Assembly: GCA_025350665.1 (NCBI GenBank) | Contig: JANXXJ010000077.1 | Coordinates: 1 to 50,206, forward strand | Length of the DNA: 50,206 bases | Reading direction: 5' to 3' | From: Gemmatimonadota bacterium | GTDB lineage: Bacteria; Gemmatimonadota; Gemmatimonadetes; Gemmatimonadales; GWC2-71-9 | Part shown: piece by piece, positions 24,076-31,903 of the stretch | How the letters are laid out: every line of letters begins with the position of its first letter | How positions within the stretch are numbered: the stretch's first letter is position 1 | The notes under the pieces: model-generated | The model's database searches: none | What the model was told of the DNA's origin: nothing | Seen by the model: the letters and a program-made list of their open reading frames with translations, nothing else | Position numbers and translations under genes: made by a program

Positions 24076-24903
24076 ATGGCCGGAACCCTGTACGTCGTTG
24101 CGACGCCGATTGGGCACCTCGGGGACCTGTCTCCGCGGGCCGCGGAGGTGTTGCGCCAGGTCGCCGTGATCGCCGCCGAAGACACCCGGGAAACCCGGAA
24201 GCTGGTGTCCCACGTCGGGTCAGAGGCGCGGCTGGTGAGTTGGCATGCCCATTCGACCGAGGCCCAGACGGACCGGTTCCTGGCGGTGCTGGCCGAGGGA
24301 CGGGATGTGGCGCTGGTGACCGACGCCGGGACACCCGGGGTGAGTGACCCGGGGCCTCTGATGGTCTCGGCCGCGCGGGCCGCCGGGCATCTCATCGTGC
24401 CGGTGCCGGGGCCGTCCGCGGTGGCGACCGCCCTGATGGCATCCGGGCTCTCAGGGGATCGATACCTGTTTCTCGGCTTCGCGCCTCGCAAGGGAGGAGA
24501 TCGGACCGAGTGGCTTGAGCGGATCCGGGATGCGGACTGCACGGTCGTTTGCTTCGAGGCGCCGGGCCGGCTGGTTGCCCTGCTCGGGGCCCTGGCCGTC
24601 ACGATCGGCGCCGGCCGTCGGGCGATGGTTGGGCGTGAGATGACCAAGCGGTTCGAGGAGTACCGGGCCGGGACGATCGACGAATTGCTGGGCTGGGCGG
24701 CCGAGCACGACATGCGCGGTGAGGTGACGCTGGTCATCGAGGCCGGGGCCGGTGAACGGCTCGCACCGGAGAAGTCCCAGGTTGCCGCCCTGGTCCGGGC
24801 GCTGGGTGAAGCGGGCCTGGAGCGCAGTCGGGTGGCGCGGGTCGTTACCGAGGTCTTTGGCGTACCACGGAACGAGAGCTACAAGCTGGCGATGGAGGAT
24901 TAG
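24076..24903 (+). CDS. rsmI: 16S rRNA (cytidine(1402)-2'-O)-methyltransferase
   Basis: 275 residues from the ATG at 24076. Uses SAM to methylate C1402 of 16S rRNA. Tetrapyrrole-methylase fold: LYVVATPIGHLGDLSPRAAEVL, AAEDTRETRKLV, ALVTDAGTPGVSDPG, VPVPGPSAVATALMASGL, FLGFAPRKGGDR, FEAPGRLVALL, MVGREMTKRFEEYRAGT and GEVTLVIEAG all match RsmI. Longer in-frame sequence upstream is antisense to the epimerase gene and is not part of the gene. No Shine-Dalgarno is visible; the trxA terminator occupies that space. It overlaps the GTG of the DUF4159 gene by one base. Confidence 0.95.
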   Translation: MAGTLYVVATPIGHLGDLSPRAAEVLRQVAVIAAEDTRETRKLVSHVGSEARLVSWHAHSTEAQTDRFLAVLAEGRDVALVTDAGTPGVSDPGPLMVSAARAAGHLIVPVPGPSAVATALMASGLSGDRYLFLGFAPRKGGDRTEWLERIRDADCTVVCFEAPGRLVALLGALAVTIGAGRRAMVGREMTKRFEEYRAGTIDELLGWAAEHDMRGEVTLVIEAGAGERLAPEKSQVAALVRALGEAGLERSRVARVVTEVFGVPRNESYKLAMED

Positions 24904-25559
24904 TGCGCGGTGCGTTCTTGCTGGCGGCTCTGGCGGGCCTGGCCCGGGTGGCAGTGGCCCAGGAGACCATGACGGTTGGCCGCCTCCATTACGACGGGGG
25001 CGGGGACTGGTATGCCAACCCGTCCAGCCTGCCCAACCTGCTCAAGGCGATCGGGGACCGAACCTCGCTGCGGATGGCCCCTCGGGAACGGGTGGTGCGC
25101 CTGGGTGAGGACGACCTGTGGGGTGTGCCGTACATCTACATGACCGGCCATGGCAATGTGAAGTGGAGCGAGGCCGACCTGGTGACGCTGCGGTCCTATC
25201 TCGGCCAGGGCGGGTTTCTTCACATCGACGACAACTACGGCATGGATGAGTCGATCCGCAAGGAGATTGGGCGGCTGTTTCCGGACCGGCCACTCGTCGA
25301 AGTGCCGTGGACGCACCCGATCTACCGGTTGGTGTACGACTTTCCCAAGGGCATTCCCAAGATCCACGAACACGACGGCAAGCCGGCCCAGGGCTTCGGC
25401 ATCTTCGAGGAGGGCCGGCTGGTGCTCTACTACAGCTACCAGAGCGACCTTGGTGACGGCTGGGAGGACCCTGACGTCCACCACGATCCACCGGAAAAAC
25501 ACGAGGCCGCCCTTCGGATGGGGGTCAACCTGTTTCTGTATGCCGTGGGGAGCCGTTAG
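24903..25559 (+). CDS. Exported DUF4159 protein
   Basis: 218 residues from a GTG at 24903 that shares a base with the rsmI stop. A short signal peptide (MRGAFLLAALAGLARVAVAQ) is followed by the DUF4159 domain: VGRLHYDGGGDWYANPSSLPNLL, YIYMTGHGNVKWS, LRSYLGQGGFLHIDDNYGMDESIRKE and GIFEEGRLVLYYSYQSDLGDGWEDPDVH. The fold resembles a glutamine-amidotransferase-like sheet, but no catalytic triad is evident. In Bacteroidetes and relatives the family often sits with MoxR/DUF58/Bat genes. Here it leads an envelope cluster with the DUF4175-like and TPR proteins. Function unknown. Confidence 0.85.
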   Translation: MRGAFLLAALAGLARVAVAQETMTVGRLHYDGGGDWYANPSSLPNLLKAIGDRTSLRMAPRERVVRLGEDDLWGVPYIYMTGHGNVKWSEADLVTLRSYLGQGGFLHIDDNYGMDESIRKEIGRLFPDRPLVEVPWTHPIYRLVYDFPKGIPKIHEHDGKPAQGFGIFEEGRLVLYYSYQSDLGDGWEDPDVHHDPPEKHEAALRMGVNLFLYAVGSR

Positions 25560-25561
25560 GC

Positions 25562-28500
25562 GTGACGCCGAGCCGCACGCCGGAGGCCCTGGCGCGTCTG
25601 GGGCAGCCCCTTCGCAGGGCGGGAGCGGCGGCCGGCGGGCTCGCGGCGCTGGCAGCCGGCGGCCTGGCGCTGGCGGTGCCGTCGTGGCTGGTGCGGATCG
25701 GCGCGGTCCGCTCGCCGCTCTGGGTGATCGGGGCCTGGGGGCTGGCGATCGTGGCGGTGATCGTGGCCACGGTGGCGGCGCGGTGGCGTCAGCGCGGTCT
25801 GGCCCCGAACCGGTTGGCATCGACGGTTGAGGCGGCGCCGGGCTGGCGCCGCGGGGCGGTCACCAGTCTGCTCGAGCCGGTCTCGGCCGGGACGAGTGAG
25901 GACCTGTTGGCCGCCGCGGACGAGGCGTGCGCGGCCCGCCTGGCGGATCACGGACCCGAGGCGCTGGCCGGTGTCCGGGCGACCACCGAGCGGCGCCGGG
26001 CGCTGGGCGCGGGCTCGGCCCTCATCGCGGTGATCCTGCTGGCGCTGGTGCGTCCGTTCAGCGGACCGGTGGCGCAACTCTGGTCGCCGGCGGAGGCGTG
26101 GGCCCTGTTCCGGGCCCCGGTGGATCTCCGGGCCGACCGGGCAACGGTCGATCGGGGCGATTCGGTCCGGTTCGCGGCCCGCGCCGCCGGCCGGGTCGAC
26201 GCGCGGCTCTGGCTCCGGGGAAAGGGCGAGGCCTGGCGGCAGGAAACCGTGGCGCTCGACTCGGCCGGGCGAGCGACCCGGAGTTCGGGGCCGCTCGAGG
26301 GCGATGTGTACGCGTTTCTGGAGAGCGGCGGCCGCACCTCCGATACCGTGGCGATTCACGTTCGAATGCCGGTCTTCCTCGGGCGGCTCACCCTCACCGC
26401 CGTGTATCCCCCCTATCTCAAAATGGAAGACGAGGTTCTCCCGACCGGTGGCGACACCCTTCTGGTGCCGGCCGGGACTCGCTTGAAGGCAACGGGTGAG
26501 GCCACGGCGGATCTGGCCGCGGCGTCATGGCGCGGCGAGGGTGGCACGACGCCGCTGGCGGTGGCCGGCCGGGAATTCTCCGGGGCGATCGTGCCGAAGA
26601 AATCGGGCAGCATCGAGCTCGTCCTGGCCACCCGCGACGGAGCGCTCGTCGGCGGAGATCCGGTCCGGTTGCCGATCACGGTGGTGCCGGATCTGCCGCC
26701 GGTGGTCGAGGTGCCGGTGCCCGGTCAGGATACGATGCCGGTGCTGGGCCGGGAGGTGGCGTTGGTGATCGACGTGCGTGACGACCACGGCATCGCCGCG
26801 GTGGGCCTGTCGGCGGTGCTCAGCCGTGGCGACCGCCATGTGGTGACGACGGCGCTGCCGGTCCCGGCCGGCGCCAACGATCGGGCCTTCCTGTCGACCC
26901 GTCTCGACCTGAGCCACTTTGGCCTGGCGGCCGGCGATACCGTCCAGTACTGGGCCACGGCCCGGGACAACGCGCCTAACGGTAACGTCGGCCGGTCGCG
27001 GACCTTCGTCCTGATCGTGCCGACCGTCGCCGAGGCCCGGACCGAACAGCGGTCCGCCACGAAGCAAACGGCCAAGCGGATCGACTCGCTGGTGGCCGAG
27101 AGCAAGAAGCTCCAGCGCCAGACCGAAGACCTGAGCCGCGAGCAGACCAGAGCCCAGCAAGGCGACAAGGGCGATCCGTCGATGGCCTTTGAAGAGGAGA
27201 AACGGGCCGAGCAGGTGGCCCGCGACCAGCAGGAGCTGATGGACCGGGCCAATCAGCTCAACGACCAGCTGGAGCAACTCGAGAAGAACAGCGAGAAGGC
27301 CGGGATCGGCGATTCGGCGTTTCGGCAGCGCATGGACGAGATCCGGCAGCAACTCGACAAGGCGTTGTCTCCGGAGATGCGCAAACAGCTCGAGGAACTG
27401 CGTCAGGCGCTCAAGAATCTCGATCCGCAGGCGGCCAAGGAGTCGCTCAAGAAGCTGGCGGAGATGCAGGAGAAGCTGAAGGAGGCGCTGGAGCGAACGC
27501 GGGATCTGTTCAAGCGGGCGGCGCTCGAAGGCGAGCTGTCGAGCCTGCAGCAGGAGGCGAAGGACGTCGCCAAGCAGCAGGAGGACCTTACCGATCAGGT
27601 CGGCAAGGCCGACAGCAGCGCCGTGGCCAAGGAAGAGCAGCAACTCGGGGAACGGGCCGACTCCGTGGCCAAGGGACTGGAGCAGGCCTCGAAGCAAGTG
27701 AGCAAGGAGGAGCGGAAACAGGCTCTGCAGCAGAGCGCGCAGGAGGCGAAGCAGGCCGCCCAGAACATGCGGGAGGCGTCGAAGGCTGCCAAGAGCGGAA
27801 AGCAGCGCGAGGCGAAGCAGCAGGGTGAGAACGCGGCGCAGAAGATGAAGCAGGTCGAGAAGGAAGTGAAGGAACAGAAGGAAGACCAGCAGCAGCAGTG
27901 GCGGCAGGAAGTCATGGACGCGCTGGACCGGGCGCTGGCCGAAACGGCTCGACTGTCGCAGCGGCAGCTGGGACTCAGCACCACGATCGGACGGGGCACC
28001 ACGCTGGCCCAGTCGCGGCAGGACCAGGCCGTGATCGAGGAAGGGGTGCAGAAGCTGGTGGAGCAGGTGTTGGCCGTGAGCGGAAAGAACGCGCTGGTGT
28101 CACCGCAGATTGGCGCCTCCCTCGTGGCGGCCCGGCTCCAGATGGCCCGGGCCCGGGACGCAATTTCCTCGGCGTCGGCCAATCTTCGGGAGGCGACGGA
28201 GCAGTCCGGGGAGGCGGTGGACGCGCTCAACGTGGCGGCCTTCCAGATGCTGCGGGCCCGGGATGAGGTGTCTGGTTCGTCGTCCGGGTCCGGAGTGGCC
28301 GAAGCCATGAAGAAGATGCAGCAGATGGCGGGGCAGCAGGGCAGTCTGAGCCAGGAAGGCAACAATCTCCTGTCAATGCTGGCCGGCCAGCAGCAGATGC
28401 AGGGCCAGATGCAGGCCCTGGCCCGGAAGCAGCGCCAAATGGCCGAGCAGCTCGAACGGATGCGGGCTCAGAATCAGGTTCCCGGCGCCAGGGATCTGGC

Positions 28501-28822
28501 CGAGGAAGCGCGCGAGCTGGCGCGGAAGCTCGAGGCGGGCCGTCTGGATCGCGAGACCGTGGAGCGGCAGGAACGGCTGTTCAAGCGGATGCTGGATGCC
28601 GGGCGGACCTTGCAAGGCGAGGAGAAGGACGATAAGAAAGAGCGCGAGAGCGTAACGGCGAAGGGGGACAGCCTGAGCGTGCCGGCTCCGCTCCGGCGGC
28701 TGCTCGACCGGTCGGGTCAGATCCGATTCCCGACCTGGGAGGATCTGCAACGGCTCAGTCCGGAAGAGCGCCGGATCGTGACGGACTATTTCCGCCGACT
28801 GACGGCGAAGGACGGCCGATGA
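25562..28822 (+). CDS. Large membrane-anchored coiled-coil protein, DUF4175-like
   Basis: 1086 residues from a GTG at 25562, 2 bp after the DUF4159 stop. Hydrophobic segments at about 18-42, 50-72 and 150-166 anchor it in the inner membrane. Residues about 190-500 look like two or three Ig-like beta domains (VDLRADRATVDRGDSVRF, LTLTAVYPPYLKMEDEVLPTG, VALVIDVRDDHGIAAVGL). From about 500 it is a very long Q/K/E-rich coiled coil (KKLQRQTEDLSREQTRAQQG, QQMQGQMQALARKQRQMAEQ). It ends in a compact basic segment (FPTWEDLQRLSPEERRIVTDYF). This matches the DUF4175/TIGR02302 layout. Possibly an envelope scaffold; no enzymatic motif. ATGA overlap (28819-28822) with the TPR gene. Confidence 0.72.
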   Translation: MTPSRTPEALARLGQPLRRAGAAAGGLAALAAGGLALAVPSWLVRIGAVRSPLWVIGAWGLAIVAVIVATVAARWRQRGLAPNRLASTVEAAPGWRRGAVTSLLEPVSAGTSEDLLAAADEACAARLADHGPEALAGVRATTERRRALGAGSALIAVILLALVRPFSGPVAQLWSPAEAWALFRAPVDLRADRATVDRGDSVRFAARAAGRVDARLWLRGKGEAWRQETVALDSAGRATRSSGPLEGDVYAFLESGGRTSDTVAIHVRMPVFLGRLTLTAVYPPYLKMEDEVLPTGGDTLLVPAGTRLKATGEATADLAAASWRGEGGTTPLAVAGREFSGAIVPKKSGSIELVLATRDGALVGGDPVRLPITVVPDLPPVVEVPVPGQDTMPVLGREVALVIDVRDDHGIAAVGLSAVLSRGDRHVVTTALPVPAGANDRAFLSTRLDLSHFGLAAGDTVQYWATARDNAPNGNVGRSRTFVLIVPTVAEARTEQRSATKQTAKRIDSLVAESKKLQRQTEDLSREQTRAQQGDKGDPSMAFEEEKRAEQVARDQQELMDRANQLNDQLEQLEKNSEKAGIGDSAFRQRMDEIRQQLDKALSPEMRKQLEELRQALKNLDPQAAKESLKKLAEMQEKLKEALERTRDLFKRAALEGELSSLQQEAKDVAKQQEDLTDQVGKADSSAVAKEEQQLGERADSVAKGLEQASKQVSKEERKQALQQSAQEAKQAAQNMREASKAAKSGKQREAKQQGENAAQKMKQVEKEVKEQKEDQQQQWRQEVMDALDRALAETARLSQRQLGLSTTIGRGTTLAQSRQDQAVIEEGVQKLVEQVLAVSGKNALVSPQIGASLVAARLQMARARDAISSASANLREATEQSGEAVDALNVAAFQMLRARDEVSGSSSGSGVAEAMKKMQQMAGQQGSLSQEGNNLLSMLAGQQQMQGQMQALARKQRQMAEQLERMRAQNQVPGARDLAEEARELARKLEAGRLDRETVERQERLFKRMLDAGRTLQGEEKDDKKERESVTAKGDSLSVPAPLRRLLDRSGQIRFPTWEDLQRLSPEERRIVTDYFRRLTAKDGR

Positions 28823-30552
28823 GGGCGCTCCTGGCGGCGGTGGCGCTGGCGGTGCTGGTGCCGGCCGGCTCGGCGGCCCAGGCGAACCCGGCGCCTGACC
28901 CGGCCACCCGCGCCTTCGATCTCGAACGGCGGGGCCAGTACGCGGCGGCCGCAGAAGTCTACCGGGGCATCCTGACCGCCCGCCCCGGCGACCTCGGCGC
29001 CCTCCTCGGTCTGGAACGATCTCTCGCCCCCCAGAACAAGCTCGGCGACATGCAGGCCGAGTTGCGGCGGGCGTTGACCGTGGGCCAGCCTTCGGCGGCA
29101 TTTTACGGCTTGGCGGTGAGAGTGGCCGTGGCGGCGGGCGTCGCGGACACGGCGCGGTCGCTGGTACTCCGCTGGATTGCCCTCGAACCCAAATCCGAGG
29201 CTCCCTACCAGGAGTGGGGGGCGGCGGCGTTAGGCGTCCGCGACCGGGCCCAGGCGAAGGCCGCCTATCAGCTCGGCCGCCAGCGGTTGGGGGACAGCGT
29301 GCTGGCCGGCGAACTGGCCCAGTTGGCGACGATCGAAGGCGACTACGAGGCCGCGGTGCGCGAATGGCTGGCGGCCATTGCCCGGACTCCCGGGTACCGA
29401 TCGGCCGCGGTTTCGATGCTCGGGCAGGCCCCGGTGACCGGCCGGCCGGCGGTGCTCCGGCATCTGGAGGCGGCCCGAAGCGCGGCGGCGGAGCGGGTGG
29501 CCGCTACCCTCACGATCCGCTGGGGCGATCCGGTCGGCGGCCTGCGGCGGCTGGAGCGGGCGGCGCCCGTGATTGGAGACGGCATGGTCGAGGCCCTGCA
29601 GGACGGCCTCGACGAAGTGCGGGGCGGGTCGGGCCGGGAGGCCGGCATGGCGCGCGCGATCGGCCTCGAACTCCTCGGCGCCCGGATCCCGGCTCAGAGT
29701 ACCCGATACTGGCTCGAGTCGGCTCAGGCGTACGCCGACGCGGGTGATCAAGGCTCGGCCCGCCGGATGCTCGGGAAGCTGGCCGCCGATCCCAAGGCCT
29801 CGCCGACCATGGCGGCGTCGGCGACCTCGACTCTGGTCTCTGTGCTGATTGCCGAAGGCAAGATGGACGAGGCTGCCAAACAGTTCGCCCAGCTCAAAGG
29901 GGTGCTGGCCGAGGAAGAGCGAGAGGGGCTGCTGATCAGACTGGCCGAGGGGTGGGTTCGGGCCGGGAAGCTCGATCGGGCCGATCAGGTGATGGCCAAG
30001 GACAGTACGGTCGACGGCCTCGCGGTGCGGGGCCGGATCCGCCTGTATCTCGGCGACCTGGGCGAGGCTTCGACACTGCTGCGGGCGGCGGGTCCGTTCG
30101 CGGGGGCACGGGACGCGTCGGTCTCCCGGACCACGGCGCTGGCCCTGCTGCAGGTGATCGATGAGGACAGCCTGCCGCCGTTAGGCTCCGCCCTGCTCAA
30201 GCTCGAGCGCCATGACAGCGTAACCGCCGGCCAGGACCTGGCCCGGGTCGGTGCCACGCTCCCGCCCGACCGCGGCGGTGCCGAGGTCCTGTTGCTGGCC
30301 GGGCGGGTCCAGGCCGGCGCGGGGAACCGCAGTGAGGCCGAACGGCTGTTCCGGCTGGTCAGCGACCTCAAGGTGCCGGCGAGCGCGGCCCAGGCGACGG
30401 TCGAACTGGCCCGGATCCTCGTCGCCACCGAACGGAAGCCTCAGGCGATCGAGATGCTGGAGCAACTGCTGGTGAGCTATCCGATGAGCGCGGTCGCGCC
30501 CCAGGCCCGACGAATCATCGATCAGGCGAAGGGAGCGATTCCGCCGTCATGA
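28819..30552 (+). CDS. Exported TPR-repeat protein
   Basis: 577 residues. Signal peptide MRALLAAVALAVLVPAGSAAQ, then TPR-type helical repeats: FDLERRGQYAAAAEVYRGILTARPGDLGALLGL near the start, EWGAAALGVRDRAQAKAAYQ, LLAGRVQAGAGNRSEAERLFRLV and ILVATERKPQAIEMLEQLLVSYP near the end. Probably a periplasmic protein-interaction scaffold working with the preceding membrane protein. Overlaps both neighbours by 4 bp, so translation is coupled. Two CGTTAGGC copies lie in this gene (29228 and 30179). Confidence 0.8.
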   Translation: MRALLAAVALAVLVPAGSAAQANPAPDPATRAFDLERRGQYAAAAEVYRGILTARPGDLGALLGLERSLAPQNKLGDMQAELRRALTVGQPSAAFYGLAVRVAVAAGVADTARSLVLRWIALEPKSEAPYQEWGAAALGVRDRAQAKAAYQLGRQRLGDSVLAGELAQLATIEGDYEAAVREWLAAIARTPGYRSAAVSMLGQAPVTGRPAVLRHLEAARSAAAERVAATLTIRWGDPVGGLRRLERAAPVIGDGMVEALQDGLDEVRGGSGREAGMARAIGLELLGARIPAQSTRYWLESAQAYADAGDQGSARRMLGKLAADPKASPTMAASATSTLVSVLIAEGKMDEAAKQFAQLKGVLAEEEREGLLIRLAEGWVRAGKLDRADQVMAKDSTVDGLAVRGRIRLYLGDLGEASTLLRAAGPFAGARDASVSRTTALALLQVIDEDSLPPLGSALLKLERHDSVTAGQDLARVGATLPPDRGGAEVLLLAGRVQAGAGNRSEAERLFRLVSDLKVPASAAQATVELARILVATERKPQAIEMLEQLLVSYPMSAVAPQARRIIDQAKGAIPPS

Positions 30553-31838
30553 AGCGACGAACGTTCGTCGAAGTCGGCGCGGGGTCGGTTGCCGCAGTGC
30601 TGTGGCCCCGTGGGGGGATGGCCGCGCGCCGGGCCGCCGACTACCTGCTGGTGCCGATGGATGAGGCCCAGGCCGATCACCTCAAGGCGTACGGCCTGAC
30701 CTACCGGCTGCTGAACCGAACCGGCAAAGCCGAGTGGTTCCTCAACTATCGAGGCGGGTCGTTCCTGCTGCCGGGCGACGGGGCGACCGCCCGCGATGCG
30801 GCCCTTTCGGGTGTGACCGTTGAACCGGTCGATGAGAGCGCGGTGTTCCAGATCCGGGCCGAGATCAAAGAGTCGAACATGGACGCGGTCCCGCTCGAGA
30901 AGCCGCCCAAAGTCGCGGTGTACGCGCCGCCGAATGCCGCCCCGTGGGACGATGCGGTGACGATGGTCCTGCAGTATGCCGGGATCGAGTTCGACAAGAT
31001 CTGGGATGAGGAGGTCGTCAGCGGCAAACTCAAGACGTATGACTGGCTTCACCTCCATCACGAGGACTTCACCGGCCAGTACTCCAAGTTCTTCCTCAAC
31101 TACAACGGCGCGCCGTGGCTACAGGAAATGGTCGACCGGAACGAACGGATGGCCCGGAAACTCGGGTTTCGCGACGTCCCGGCGAACAAGCGGGCGGTGG
31201 CGTACGGGATCTTTCAGTTCGTGGACAACGGCGGGTTCCTGTTTGCGATGTGTACCGCAACCGAGACGCTCGATCTGGCGTTGGCGAGTGACGGGGTGGA
31301 CATCGCCGCCAGTTTCGCCGACGGTACACCGATGGACGGGAACGCCAGCGCCAAGATGAACTGGGACCGGGCGCTCGCCTTTCAGGGTGCCCGTCTCGAG
31401 CAAAGTCCCTCCCTGGCCCTGTTTTCCGACATCGACGGTCATCAGGTCAACTCGCCCGACCGGCGGCAGCCGCTGGGCACCTTCACGCTGTTCAACTTCA
31501 GCGCCAAAATCGACCCCGTGCCGGCCATGCTGGTTCAGAACCATCGCCAGGTGATTCCCGACTTCTATGGCCTCACGACCTCGTTCATGAAGAACCGTCT
31601 CAAACCGGGCATCACGGTTCTCGCGGACGAACCCGGGGCCCCGTGGGCGAAATACATCCGGGGTGACCGGGGGAAGGGCACCTGGTGCTTCTTCGGCGGC
31701 CATGACCCGGAGGACGCCCAGCATCAGATTGGCGACGCCCCGACGGATCTGTCGCTTCATCCCCACTCGCCGGGCTATCGCCTGATCCTCAACAACGTGC
31801 TGTTCCCGGCCGCCAAGAAGAAGGAACTCAAGACCTGA
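30549..31838 (+). CDS. Tat-type exported protein of an uncharacterised family
   Basis: 429 residues. The N-terminus MKRRTFVEVGAGSVAAVLWP resembles a twin-arginine signal. Strongly conserved-looking stretches are YLLVPMDEAQADHLKAYGLTYRLL, WFLNYRGGSFLLPG, KVAVYAPPNAAPWDDAVTMVL, YDWLHLHHEDFTGQYSKF and GKGTWCFFGGHDPEDAQH. I recall relatives in Bacteroidetes labelled 'asparagine synthetase B', but no synthetase or glutaminase motif is visible and I would not use that name. The middle (FQFVDNGGFLFAMCTATETLD) suggests a flavodoxin/amidotransferase-like fold. Last gene of the DUF4159 cluster, with an ATGA overlap to the TPR gene. Confidence 0.6.
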   Translation: MKRRTFVEVGAGSVAAVLWPRGGMAARRAADYLLVPMDEAQADHLKAYGLTYRLLNRTGKAEWFLNYRGGSFLLPGDGATARDAALSGVTVEPVDESAVFQIRAEIKESNMDAVPLEKPPKVAVYAPPNAAPWDDAVTMVLQYAGIEFDKIWDEEVVSGKLKTYDWLHLHHEDFTGQYSKFFLNYNGAPWLQEMVDRNERMARKLGFRDVPANKRAVAYGIFQFVDNGGFLFAMCTATETLDLALASDGVDIAASFADGTPMDGNASAKMNWDRALAFQGARLEQSPSLALFSDIDGHQVNSPDRRQPLGTFTLFNFSAKIDPVPAMLVQNHRQVIPDFYGLTTSFMKNRLKPGITVLADEPGAPWAKYIRGDRGKGTWCFFGGHDPEDAQHQIGDAPTDLSLHPHSPGYRLILNNVLFPAAKKKELKT

Positions 31839-31903
31839 TCGTCGGGGGCCAACTGCGGCGAAATGCGCCGCGTTCGGCCCCGCGGTTCCGCTATCTTTCG
31901 CGC

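Noticed and set aside
30549-31838. Asparagine synthetase B
   Set aside because: Relatives may carry this label, but no N-terminal nucleophile Cys, no ATP pyrophosphatase loop and no synthetase motif is visible, and the protein has an export signal.
31892-31903. Full promoter for the JAMM-DinG gene
   Set aside because: A TATCTT lies 6 nt before the ATG, but no -35-like hexamer exists at 15-19 bp spacing, so it is mentioned only as a possible -10.
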